A program made the translations under genes and the position numbers. From assembly GCA_032718475.1 (NCBI GenBank), contig JAUCBJ010000075.1:45487-109486 (forward strand): a stretch of 64,000 bases of DNA, given 5' to 3'. The notes under the pieces were generated by a model. That model had not been told where the DNA came from. It did not search any database and saw nothing but the letters and a program-made list of their open reading frames with translations. Origin of the DNA: Nemertoderma westbladi (lineage: Eukaryota > Xenacoelomorpha > Nemertodermatida > Nemertodermatidae). This document shows, one piece after another, positions 35,735 to 46,316 of the stretch; position 1 is the stretch's first letter; each line of letters starts with the position of its first letter.

Positions 35735-37030
35735 TTAGTCTTTCTTGCGCGGACGGCGTTTACGCAGTTTTTTAAAGCTAGCAAGAGTCCTTTTCTCTTT
35801 GGGGCGAGCCACTTTACGAGGAGGGCTATAACTCCTGGGTGAAGGGTGCAATATGATTGCATCAGAAGGTATGGGATTGCGATCGGTATATCCGCCGGTC
35901 GAAGTACCGGGTTGATTGACATCAACGTCCGGGGAGAGGGGTCTAACGGCTTTGAGAGCTCGTTTCAAGACAGCCGCTCTTACGGGTCCTTTACGAGTGG
36001 TCTGAACGAGGGCCGTGGGTGGACCATAGGCAGTTAGAAACTTCCTTGGTTTAATGGTTTTTTCCAACTCGCGTTCGCGGGCTCGGTACTCGTAAGGCCG
36101 TCGATATACTTCCTGTAACTCGATATGCGTGATTTCTGTTCGACAGAAGCGAATAGATAAGGATGGAACGCATAAATTCCTTCGTAAGCGCGTCCAGGAT
36201 AATAGCGATGGCGCGAATCACGATGTAAATCAGCGTTCGCTTCCCAAGCTCTAATGTAACGTAGTGTGATCATTTCATCTACGCTTTCCAAATCGCGATT
36301 AAAAGGGCAATCGAAACTGGCGTGTCCCTTTAGTGGACAGTAGTGACATTGAGTCATAAATTGAGGGCAAACCGCAAAAATATGCAAATTATTAAATCTG
36401 CAATACGCTCAATAAATTTCCATCGCCGGTTGTTCGTGGAAATAGGAACAGCGGACGTTTGTGTCCATGGGCGTAACATGGTCTCTCGATGCGCATAACC
36501 GACAACGTTGCCGAGAAACATAGTTGGCATGGCGATAATCGTACGCAGTGAGACACTGTGGACCTTGATACCATTCTAGGATGTAATCGTTGTCGCTGTT
36601 CCGAGCGCGATAGGCTGAATCTCCTCAGATTCTAGGCATATTGGTTCGTGTTCGGCTTCCCAGTCTGTTACGAATAGAATTTTCGTGATCTATTCTCGGT
36701 TTATCGTTACGACTCCGCTGGGTATGATATTTAAATAGAACCATTTCCCTTTAGGGTGTCTACATCGTCCGTATCATGTAAATCGATAGGATGGCCGGTA
36801 GTTAAGAAGTCCATATACGTACCATTACGATGCGTATAGCGAGCGGTTAATTTTCGATAGTCCAATTCACGCGTAAGTTGCTCTTGGGACATCGGCGGTT
36901 CGATATAACGACCATCGTCCTCCGTAATAGTCGGATCGGCTTCACCGCGTATCAAGCTATCCACAAACGCTTGTAAAGGTAGAGTATATCGCTCTCTAAT
37001 ACCAAGGTCATCTTCTATTAATTCCGTCAT
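35735..37030 (-). pseudogene. Additional 3' ORF of the BEL/Pao element, frame-broken, with CCHC knuckle
   Basis: The ORF starts at ATG 37030 and matches the one at base 97. A one-base difference at about 36755 shifts the frame and closes it at 36731. Protein-like stretches then follow in other frames: 36603-36409 contains CRLC and a following DH/C pattern, 36387 to about 36130 contains a CCHC zinc knuckle (CHYCPLKGHASFDC), and the region to 35735 ends in a basic tail (KKLRKRRPRKKD). At least three breaks make it non-functional. The knuckle and basic tail suggest nucleic-acid binding, as in a nucleocapsid. No signal peptide or membrane span is visible, so it does not look like an envelope. The middle part differs from the copy at 97-1620. 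Confidence 0.6.
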
Positions 37031-38653
37031 ATCTGCTATCTGAGTTTATTAATATTAGTATGAGTCAATATTTAGGCAAGCGGGCGTCGCTGCCTACTAG
37101 TCTTTGACCCCGGACAGTGGGTTTCTCAGCGCCGATGTACCGTTGTCGCGGTGTTTGCGCCAACATGTAGCAACAGCACGACAACGATAATCGACACAAG
37201 TCCCACCACTGTCCGTCCCAAAGGCTTGAATCCACTTGAGGTTATCTCGGTAGAGTTAGGCTACTTTACAATTGCGATTAGCTACTGTAAACACACTTTA
37301 GTAGTATCATTCACCTATAAACGCACAAATTCCATACAATCATTACTTACTGCACACATGCAAGCCATTTTGTCCGTTAGTCATTGTCTTCCAGAATGTC
37401 ACGTTATTACTATGTATCCTTGGATACTAATAGTGCGCTATGTATTCTCTTATGCTACGCAATGGGGCAAGCTTTTTATTGTTCAGTTAACTTGCTTCTA
37501 ATTCTAGCGTGGGTGTTGCCATGGTGACATTATGGAAAACTAGCGGTAGAATTAGGATAATTCTCATGCATACAGATCTGGGATGTTATTTAATAGTAAT
37601 TCTTTAATTGTCAATATCCTCTTTATGCATGATTTTATAAATTTTATCGACTATTGACTATATGTTGGAGATTCTCACACTCTAGTACACTCAATATGAA
37701 TCTCCGCTCCCATGATCTATTAATTACTGGAATTTTGGGAATGTTGTAAATTGCACAAAATGACAATTTATGAAATTCATTTGAATATGAATTTAAATTT
37801 ATTCCCGTGAATTTTATTATTTGATGTTAAGTTGACACAAATTTTATTCCAGAGCATATCTGGGGACTTAGGATCCTTAATTCTATAAAATAGTCCTTCT
37901 AAGAATATCGGTAAATGCTGCGATATCTTAATTGACTAGAAATTTTAAAGGATCGGGATTTTACAGATTTTAATAAATATTAAATTAATATTTAGGATGG
38001 GCACCGATTTATTCCAGAACTTGTCTGGGGACGTTAACCACTGATTCTAGAATTTGTCTTTCAAGTATATCGGTGGGTGCCACGATATCTTAATCGACTA
38101 GAATTACAGATGGTCAAAAAGTTTAACAGATTTATTTGCGATTTACGCTACTGTTAGAGGGACATCACGCTACTATATGTATTATTTAATATAAGGTAGA
38201 AGAGCAATATCGCACGAAGCAATGTCAGTGTGAAGAGGCAAGTCGTTTCCAAGGTCTACCCAGAGCTTGGTTTAGCCGAGACACGAGGATCTGAACTTTG
38301 CATTCCTAATACTCTGCCTACCAATAATACTTAAATATAGTAGTGGCTTTATTGTACTTTAATAAGTACTGACATGTCATCTTACTATAGTCTCGCATTT
38401 ATAATATAATACGGACAGTAAGGAAAGAGAAAAATAATTATTTCTTGCCGTCGCACTAAATATATTATAAGTAATCAAGTACGTAATAAACACTAATATA
38501 TTGCACTAATTTACTAAATAATCGCTAAAATAACATTCTACTAAATAAAATTAAAGAAAACGATTATAATAAAATTACGTAATAATACATACATAAATAT
38601 AAAATAAAAAACAAATATAAAATGATATAGTCATACACCCACTCCATATGTTA
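37031..38653 (-). other. Non-coding spacer of the BEL/Pao element with a 165-bp duplication
   Basis: Two diverged units start at 37843 and 38008 (TTTATTCCAGA, CTGGGGAC, ATATCGGT and GATATCTTAATTGACTAGAA are shared). The rest is AT-rich, with no reverse transcriptase or integrase remains that I can recognise. Confidence 0.55.
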
Positions 38654-41600
38654 TTATGTTATGGAGTCCCTAGATATTTGTCGGATTAGGGAAGTGGTCG
38701 TAGGAAGAGTATCTTGCCTTCCATAGTTTCCGGACAGTTTTTGGTCTCTTTCCAGTAAACATAAACGACCAGCTGGGTGATTGGGTTGTCGTGTTACTTT
38801 CTCCGCTCCCTTGGCCTGTCTAATCTCAGCCGGGTTAAGGTGGGGAGGCCATTCATCTTCTTCTTTACTCAGGGAGTCGGGTCCACCTAACCAGCCTGGA
38901 GTATCTATCAGTTCTTGAGGAGTTGCTCCTCTGGAAGCGATGTCGGCTGGATTAATCGTCCCAAGGCAATGTCTCCATTGATCTACATTGGAGTTAATAT
39001 CGTCATTATCTGAGGAGTATGGTGTTCCCTCAGTTGGATCGTCCACATCACTGCTCTCCACTTCCCCCTTTACTTGGTATACCTGTTGTTGAGGTAATCT
39101 CTCTTTGAGAGTTCTACGGGAAGGGCCAGTGAAGTACCAACCTACTCTAGTTCTTACCGCATAAGTTTGTAATGGCTGCGGTTGAGCAGGCCGTTTCTCC
39201 AATGTCTCGAGCGCCTCATGCGCGTTTTGGCCGATGAGGATTTGCACTCCAGGATAATCGGTTTGGAATCGAGGTATCTCAAGATGTTGGATGCACTCGT
39301 CCTCGTCCCAGTTATAAGGTTCTGCTTGAGTAGTAGCAAAGTTCTTTATGGCCACCATTTTTACTGACCTTATACCTTGTGTTCCTAACTTATCCTGGGG
39401 GGTGGACAACACACCTACATAGTAATCTGCCGTTAGGGTAGATTTCCAAACCTGCATAATTCCTGACATATTCAGTTTAGTCCGGAACTTGGGTTGTCCA
39501 GCAAAGATATCTTCGGCTAGTTCTTGATTGATGAATGTTCCTGTGCTGCCGGAGTCAAGGAGGGCGTTCACTATGTAGCTTTTGTTAAGACCGTGAACTC
39601 TTACTTGAACTACAGGAAATTCTCTGATTCCTACGTTGGAAGCTGGAGCTTTCCAAGATGGTTGTTTGGCGAAAGTAGTTGGGGGAAACTCATCGTTGAT
39701 GTCCTTTTCGTAAGTAAGTGCTCGATACACTGCGGTATTTATTAGATAACAGGATTCGTTGGCATCGGAGAATTCGTCCGTATAGAATCCTTCCCACTCA
39801 GAACTTTGGTCAGTGTCGTTCACATCACTGAATTGGACATGTGATTTGGGCTCACTTACCTGACTCGGGCTGTTTCGTTCGAATTCCGTGTGTAACAAGC
39901 TATGATGTTTCGCGCCGCACTTAGCACACCTTGCGTCAGAGTAACAGGTTCGCCGCTGGTGTCCGCGTCTGAGACAGTTATAACATAACCGCTTATCCCA
40001 CAGGACTCCACGTCTATCTGCCATGGATTTCTTTAGGAATTCTGCACACGCACTCAAACGGTGGGGCCCGTCGCACAGCGCACATTTTGGTTTGATGTTA
40101 CTCACCTTAACTTGGTTAACGTTCTGCACTCTCGTTCTTTCTTCGGGCTTTCTTCCGTGAATTCTCTTAGGAGACGTAGGAGGAGTTGTTGTTACCTGTT
40201 CTCTCCTGTCACTGGTTCGAGACTTGTATTTACTTACGTCTTTATAGGTCTTGTTGTCATAGTAAGATTTTGCTGTGTCTTTCCCGCTGTCCTCTTCTTG
40301 AGAAGCTTGGCTTTCGCCGTCGTCAGTATAACACACTGGTATTATCCTTCTCCTAGAATCGGGTTTCTCACTTACCTTATTTTCCGATGTTTTCTCTCTG
40401 GCCTGCCTTATGAGTTGTAATTTTACTTCACTATCTAAGAAAGACATGAGATCAGCCATGGTAGGACTTCGTCGTTGTTGTTCATTCATGTACAACACTT
40501 TCTTGTCCCAGCGTGTACATACTCCACCCTTTGGTAAAGTAGAGACTACGGCTCCAATAACCATGGAACTCTGATATTCATGCGACTTACCTAACCAGTC
40601 CAGTTGTCTACAGATCTCTTGAATTTCATCGGAAAACTCTATAATCTCGCTACTAAGGAAGTGTCGGGGGGCTACTAATTTTGTATACAAATACTTAGCT
40701 ATGTTATCTTTGTTACCATACCTGATGTTTAATGTATCCCAAACTTGTCTTAATCCATCTGGATGTCCAATAAACTTTAACGCCATTAACTTGGGAGGTC
40801 CTTCCAAGCACTTGATGAGGAACCTAAGTTTCTCTCCATTAGATAGCACAGAGTTCTGTATGCTGTCTTTATAATATTCGTTGAAAGGTAACCATTTCAT
40901 TTCGTCTCCATTGAATTTGACGATCTCTCCCACTTTGACTGCTTGGCGGGCTTCTGTTCTAGCCATCTGACGCGTAAAGCTTTCTTGGGCCATCGTGTTA
41001 TTTAATATCGAATTATCGGTATACAAATTTCTCGGATCATTATCAGGTCTATAGGGAATATCATTAATAACAGGTCTATAATCACCCTTAATAGGGTTTG
41101 CTATAGGAGTTTCAACTTCACTAGCAGTATAGATGCGTGTAGGCTCCACACCTTGCGCATGTAGTACTTCAGACCTAACAGGTTGACACAATGTTACAGG
41201 AGGTATTGGTATGCCTTTTTGTATATTGACTAATTTGTCGCGTTCTAGCGCGATACTTTGCTGCACTTCTTGCAACTCTGCTCTACCTTCCCTCACTGTT
41301 CCCTTAAGTTGGTGGACAGTCTCCTGCATCTGTCCCAGCAGGAGATTCATCCCCCGCCGTCCCTCTTCCACCCACTCAACCGCCGAAGCGGGAGTCGCCA
41401 ACATAGTAGCGGGCTGACGCGGGACGACGGGAGACAAATTATTGATTTCTCTCTCTGCTATCTGGACAGGGGTATTTGCATGGACTGTTCCACCGGGTAC
41501 AGGCAGTGTAGTGCTATGTAAAGGGAATTTAGAGTTAAGCTCTGGAAGTGTAGGGGTCTCTAGCACAGAAGTGACTTTGGGAACGACAGGCCTAACTATT

Positions 41601-42838
41601 TCCGGCTCATCTACTATAGTAGGGAGTCTATTTACGGTAATAATTTGGTCTGTGGGTTCTGTACTACTTAAATCTGTGCTAGCTATTTGTCTTCTAACAG
41701 CGGGGGGCAAATCGGGCAATTTATGACGGTGAGATGTCTTTCTACGCCTACTGAGACGAGATCTATTTCCTCTGCCTTCAGGATCGGTGGTCTCGCCTTC
41801 CTCCGATGATGTGTATCCTTGGCGTTTGGGAGTAGATCGACTCATCATCTGCATTTGATTAGCAGTAAACTGTTTATTTATACTGTCTTGTGTCTCTTGC
41901 AGATTTTCCAACTCCAGTTGGGTAGTCTGCTCAAATGCTCTCCTTTCTGCTTCTGCCACTGCCTTTGCCGCCTTTTTGTCTGCTTCTGCCATTGCTTCTG
42001 CCGCCTTTCTGTCTGCTTCTGCCATTGCTTCTGCCGCCTTTCTGTCTGCTTCTGCTTCTGCCGCCGCTCTTGCTGCTGCCATTGCCCTTCTGTCCTCTAT
42101 CGCTTTTTTCTTTACTTGCTCTTCTTGGACTCTAACGAGGCGGAGTTTTTCATCACATTCAGCTTGGTTTGCAGCTAACATTTCGGCATCAATTGCGTCC
42201 AACACAAGCTTGGTTCCTTCACTATTAGGGGAAAGTCCAGACAGCCGTCTCCTCAACTCTTCGTCTCCTAGGAATCGCTGATAGTCGGACAAATAAATGT
42301 CGATAGCGTCTCTAGTTCGCGGCTTCTCTGCTGATGTTAATTCGCTTTCCACTTCGCTTTCCACCTCGCTTTCCACTTCGCTTTCCACCTCACTTTCCAC
42401 TTCGCTTTCCACCTCACTTTCCACTTGAGAAGAAGTGGCGTCGGTTGATTCCCCACAGGCTGGCCGCCCATCATAAACCGTATCCGCCATCTTCGCTCCG
42501 CGTTCTGGCGTCCGCTCAACAGTATCCGAACTACTGGAGCTATCGGACCGCTGAGGACCCGGTTCTTGGCCAGGAGGTTGCTGCTGTTTTATAGCTTCTT
42601 CTTGATCCCACTTGACTTGGGCCCGAGTGCCTATGGCAGACCAACGGCGCTTCACTAACTTCGCAAATTGCGAAATCTTTTCTACCAACCTAGGTTCTGA
42701 CACAACCACTGCAGGGGTTGCCCTTCTTACAGTATGAGGGGTTTCAGACCTCGGTCTGGGATTCTCTACACTTTGATCTGAGAAACAGGCTGTTGTTTCT
42801 AGGAGACTATCTGACAGAGTTTGCCTTGTGTCAGCCAT
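38654..42838 (-). CDS. BEL/Pao Gag-protease polyprotein with in-frame pol deletion
   Basis: A 1394-residue ORF. Residues 138-166 are tandem VESE repeats; 235-315 an Ala/Glu/Lys-rich coiled coil; 490-545 a second coiled coil. Residues 640-800 resemble the Pao Gag domain (DUF1759; KWLPFNEYYKDSI). Zinc knuckles lie at 919-931 (CALC-H-C), 952-965 (CX2CX4HX4C) and 971-983. Residues 1073-1230 resemble the retropepsin-like peptidase A16 (DUF1758) with catalytic LLDSGSTGTFI at 1093-1103. At about 1285 the frame jumps to a segment with NPADIASRGATPQEL, which in Pao elements follows RNase H, and ends at 1394. Reverse transcriptase and RNase H are therefore deleted without frame loss, and the integrase core is absent. 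It would still make capsid and protease. The ATG is the first in the frame. Confidence 0.88.
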   Translation of the reverse strand: MADTRQTLSDSLLETTACFSDQSVENPRPRSETPHTVRRATPAVVVSEPRLVEKISQFAKLVKRRWSAIGTRAQVKWDQEEAIKQQQPPGQEPGPQRSDSSSSSDTVERTPERGAKMADTVYDGRPACGESTDATSSQVESEVESEVESEVESEVESEVESEVESELTSAEKPRTRDAIDIYLSDYQRFLGDEELRRRLSGLSPNSEGTKLVLDAIDAEMLAANQAECDEKLRLVRVQEEQVKKKAIEDRRAMAAARAAAEAEADRKAAEAMAEADRKAAEAMAEADKKAAKAVAEAERRAFEQTTQLELENLQETQDSINKQFTANQMQMMSRSTPKRQGYTSSEEGETTDPEGRGNRSRLSRRRKTSHRHKLPDLPPAVRRQIASTDLSSTEPTDQIITVNRLPTIVDEPEIVRPVVPKVTSVLETPTLPELNSKFPLHSTTLPVPGGTVHANTPVQIAEREINNLSPVVPRQPATMLATPASAVEWVEEGRRGMNLLLGQMQETVHQLKGTVREGRAELQEVQQSIALERDKLVNIQKGIPIPPVTLCQPVRSEVLHAQGVEPTRIYTASEVETPIANPIKGDYRPVINDIPYRPDNDPRNLYTDNSILNNTMAQESFTRQMARTEARQAVKVGEIVKFNGDEMKWLPFNEYYKDSIQNSVLSNGEKLRFLIKCLEGPPKLMALKFIGHPDGLRQVWDTLNIRYGNKDNIAKYLYTKLVAPRHFLSSEIIEFSDEIQEICRQLDWLGKSHEYQSSMVIGAVVSTLPKGGVCTRWDKKVLYMNEQQRRSPTMADLMSFLDSEVKLQLIRQAREKTSENKVSEKPDSRRRIIPVCYTDDGESQASQEEDSGKDTAKSYYDNKTYKDVSKYKSRTSDRREQVTTTPPTSPKRIHGRKPEERTRVQNVNQVKVSNIKPKCALCDGPHRLSACAEFLKKSMADRRGVLWDKRLCYNCLRRGHQRRTCYSDARCAKCGAKHHSLLHTEFERNSPSQVSEPKSHVQFSDVNDTDQSSEWEGFYTDEFSDANESCYLINTAVYRALTYEKDINDEFPPTTFAKQPSWKAPASNVGIREFPVVQVRVHGLNKSYIVNALLDSGSTGTFINQELAEDIFAGQPKFRTKLNMSGIMQVWKSTLTADYYVGVLSTPQDKLGTQGIRSVKMVAIKNFATTQAEPYNWDEDECIQHLEIPRFQTDYPGVQILIGQNAHEALETLEKRPAQPQPLQTYAVRTRVGWYFTGPSRRTLKERLPQQQVYQVKGEVESSDVDDPTEGTPYSSDNDDINSNVDQWRHCLGTINPADIASRGATPQELIDTPGWLGGPDSLSKEEDEWPPHLNPAEIRQAKGAEKVTRQPNHPAGRLCLLERDQKLSGNYGRQDTLPTTTSLIRQISRDSIT

Positions 42839-45086
42839 GTTTGATTGTACAGTTGAATGCCTACTGCTATATTACAGTTAAAGCAAGTCTAGCAATTCAG
42901 TATCACTGTTAGCCTAGTAATTAATTACCGATACTGCTACTCAGTGTAGCGTGATATATATATAATATATTAGAATACCGGTATGCTTATAATATATATA
43001 TAAGTATTATTACAGACTAGATTTGTCACAGAGTACCGGTATATAATTTTAGCACAAATATATATAAATATATAATAGGCCTATCGTGAATACCGGTATA
43101 CAGCTTACACTTATAGTATATATAAGTATAATTATGAACTAAAATTAATTACAGAATACCGGTATGATTTCAGCTCAAATTTATAGAAATAAATATAATA
43201 AGCCTATGGTAAATACCGGTATGTCAATTATTTTAGAATAATTGAATTTCTGAATATTTTAGGGTTACTTGGTTACTTTAACTTACTTTGTTACCGTTAT
43301 TTAAGCAGTAGTCCAACTGATATTGAGACCTAGTTGTTGTATGGCAGGCCTACTATTTATAAATCGTTTGAGTTGATTTATAATATTTATATACCCGTTT
43401 AAAAGGGTTTTGTCAATATTTGAAATAAATGTTATTATTTCTGGGGGGTCACTACACAGAAGCTGTGCGCTCTCAGTGAAGTGCTATTTATTTGACACTA
43501 AAACTGATAATTCTAATTTACCTAAGTTACTTAATACTACAAATTACTTACGATACGGGTGAGATTAATTCTCTAATTAAACACAACAAAATATTACGTA
43601 CAAAATTTTTAGGGTAATTTTACAGGAAGTCTACAAACCAGCCTAACAAAGGGTTAGAATTCTGGTTATTACAATGAACAGGGTACTACGGTATTTGAAA
43701 ATAATAAGTAGTAGTAAATACACTGCGTTGTCCAGATAGGAAAATATCACCGCCTGACGACCTATAACCGTATCGCTATAGGTACTACGTTATGTATCAC
43801 GGATTGTTCCTACCCAGAAGCTAATAGAGCTAACGAATGTGCCTATCAACCACTTTACAACACAAATATACTGCCTACACTAATTACTTCGGAAAGCACT
43901 GTACACTAAACCCTAAATTAGGTACAAGTACCGGTATAACAAATAATCAGTAGTTAAATATACTTGAACAGTTAAAAGAACCACGGCATCTGCTGGAGTG
44001 ACCGAAGCACAAAGTCGTCAGTCTTTACCTACGCCGAGCAGCCCTGATGTAGTACCGGGGTTAATTTAACTATAACGGTATCGTAGTAACAAACACAATT
44101 ACTGTAGGAATAAACTTGGGGACATGAATGTTGCGAATAATCGCATAAACTCTGAATAATAAATATTACGCTACCCGTACAGAATACTCAAACAAATACA
44201 AACCAAAACGCTGGCAGACTACCACCAAGCCTAAATAAACTACCGTACGTGTAGATTCTGAAATAGTTAGTTAGTATGCGTTCTAACACGGTAGTACGAC
44301 TTATTCTTCAAGAGGGGATTGACCTTACCGCTATGGCTGCCCCAACTTACTAACGGAGCTTTATCAGACAAACTCTACACACGCAGCAATCTCTTCAGAC
44401 CTAATAATAGCTAGACAACAATCCAGCCTACAAAATATCTGAGTAATAACTATTACGGTACCTGAACAGACCACACAAACAAACACAGGCTAAAACACTG
44501 GCAGACTACGATCAAGCCTAAATAAACTACAGTATATGCAGATTCTGAAACTGTTAGTTAGTATGCGTTCTAACACGGTAGTACGACTTATTCTTTAAGA
44601 GGGGATTGACCTTCAGCATATGGCTGCCCCAACTTACTAACGGCACTTTATCAGACCAACTCTACACACACCGCAATCTCTCCAAACTCAACAACAGTCA
44701 GACAGCAGCTCAGCCTACAATTATCTGAACAATCTGAGCAGGGTCACACGCCTTCTGCTCAATATTAGCCTACTAGTAAATAAAACCGACAGAAATAAGT
44801 AAACTATACAAAAGAATGAGGGGTGATCAATCCCTATTCCCCTGGCAGCCTACAATATACAATAGATCACAATCGAAATAATACTAAATGTACTTGTACA
44901 GCAGTACCGGTACCGGTGATGACAGTTAGGCCTACTGACCTACAGAAGCACCGGTTCAGTTTTACCAGTCACTACGGTATTTTGCAACCTTATTGCCTAC
45001 TGCAATAAGATTATAACTGTTACTGTTCGACAGAACAGTATTAAACTGTATTTAATGCTTACACTGCAATACAAAGTAACTGTTAC
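42839..45086 (-). other. Leader of the BEL/Pao element with internal tandem duplications
   Basis: Between the 5' LTR and gag lie two repeat groups: a 287-bp unit present twice (GGCAGACTAC at 44213 and 44500; shared ATTCT and GAGGGGATTGACCTT), and an about 120-bp AT-rich unit with ATACCGGTAT ends at 42973-43215. The bases next to the LTR (GTAACAGTTAC on the minus strand) do not start with TGG, so no standard tRNA primer site is recognisable. Two-kilobase leaders are long for this class. Confidence 0.6.
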
Positions 45087-45274
45087 TGTTCGCGCTTTTG
45101 AAGACCTTTAGCAGTTTAACCTGCCAAAATTTATATGTCTTTTAGTTAATTAACACACCTTTAGCATACGACAATATTTTATGCTAATAAACAAAACATT
45201 AGCCGAAGCCAGCCCATGCGCGATCATTCACCCGATGGATCTACACCCGGGAGGCTGAATTCGGATGCTTAGAT

Positions 45275-45280
45275 TTTATT
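45275..45280 (-). terminator. Putative polyadenylation signal in the LTR
   Basis: AATAAA on the minus strand, present in both LTRs (also 34615-34620), in the expected place downstream of the TATA-like word. Confidence 0.4.
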
Positions 45281-45644
45281 ATTGCAGTGTAAGGTTGCAG
45301 TGTAAACCTATTGTATTATTCGATAGATCACTAATAATTAATTTCTGACAGATATTATTAACTTTCGGGAAATATTAACAGTTCCTTTAGGACGTGGCGC
45401 TCTATCTATTTAAACAGAGCTAGGACTTATACTAAACGCAACGATAAGGCTTATGATTAAAGTATAAGTCGCATTCTTTAGGAAATGCTTTGTTACCAGT
45501 CACATCACACTCACAATCATGCACACTATTCTGCCGACCGTCAGTATATTTGATCACACATAAAGAGAACAGCAATTGACTCAGGTAGTGTCTACTAAAT
45601 AACATTAGATTCAATACACACCACATTGATATAAATCGCAATTG

Positions 45645-45654
45645 TTATATATAG
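45645..45654 (-). promoter_or_regulatory. Putative LTR promoter TATA box
   Basis: The minus strand reads CTATATATAA, preceded by GGCGGG. The degenerate counterpart in the older copy (ACATATAACAATTGC near 2233) keeps part of it. A start about 30 bases downstream is inferred. Confidence 0.4.
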
Positions 45655-46316
45655 CCCGCCTCTCTAACCTGTAGTGTATCAAGAAAATTGGGAATTTTGG
45701 GTGATTTATCCGTATTCTCCAAAGAGCAATATTTCCATCAACAAATAGATACAATTAATAACTGACGGTAAATAGCAGTACAAACAATATGATTAGTGCA
45801 GTTAAATTAAGTGAGGTAACACCGCCGGTAACAGTTATACTTTCTATAATCTAAGCAGTTTTACTAGAGTTCTTAGAGCCGGTGTTTCTGGCTTAGACAG
45901 CAATAACAACAAAGTATCAAGTAAAAGCAGTAAGACTGAACACTCTCCTTATGATCGGCCGAAAAGCTACACGTCGACAGGAAAAATCGCTCTGATTGGC
46001 TCAAGCCAAACAAAGAACCATGCATCCAATGGCTGTTTCCATGTCAGCAACCAGCTGTTAGATGTCGTAATATGAATCATCACGGCTAAGCTGTGAAAGG
46101 TAGTTGGTGCATTGCAGGTTTTTTGCCTTACCATGTCCGCCAAAACACGTATATAGCAGAATGACTTTTATGTCCGTTAAAACACCTGTAACGGTACCTT
46201 GCGGGCGAGGGGAATATATATACAGTTAGAGAACCTTTTTAGAGTATTCCAGCGCCTGGGGGGAAACTGGATTGCGAAGCAAAAGGGGCCAGTTATATCC
46301 CACAGAAGCTTTTACA

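Larger units (their letters stand above)
34427..46316 (-). mobile_element. Complete, recently inserted, non-autonomous BEL/Pao LTR retrotransposon
   Basis: Two 1230-bp LTRs (34427-35656 and 45087-46316) bound an 11890-bp element in minus orientation. By eye the LTRs differ only at one position (35364 G, 46024 A). GTAAG flanks both ends (34422-34426 and 46317-46321), a 5-bp target duplication as in BEL/Pao, taken from the 27-bp host repeat. In transcriptional order it holds a 2.2-kb leader, a gag-protease ORF with an internal pol deletion, a 1.6-kb non-coding spacer, a broken additional ORF and a purine-rich tract. Reverse transcriptase and the integrase core are missing, so it must have moved with enzymes from another copy, or lost them just after insertion. 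Confidence 0.9.
45087..46316 (-). repeat. 5' LTR of the BEL/Pao element
   Basis: 1230 bp, identical to the 3' LTR except for one base. The order of TATA-like word (45645-45654), then AATAAA (45275-45280), then LTR end fits a U3-R-U5 layout with U3 near 690 bp. Confidence 0.92.

Noticed and set aside
37151-37501. 116-residue plus-strand ORF
   Set aside because: Antisense in the spacer of the retrotransposon and without protein-like features.
41819-42178. Leu/Cys-rich plus-strand ORFs opposite the Gag region
   Set aside because: Shadows of the Ala/Glu/Lys-rich coiled-coil part of the minus-strand Gag ORF.
45087-46316. Solo LTR
   Set aside because: Its own flanks do not match (GTTAC left, GTAAG right); the duplication GTAAG is shared with the left side of the LTR at 34427, so both belong to one complete element.
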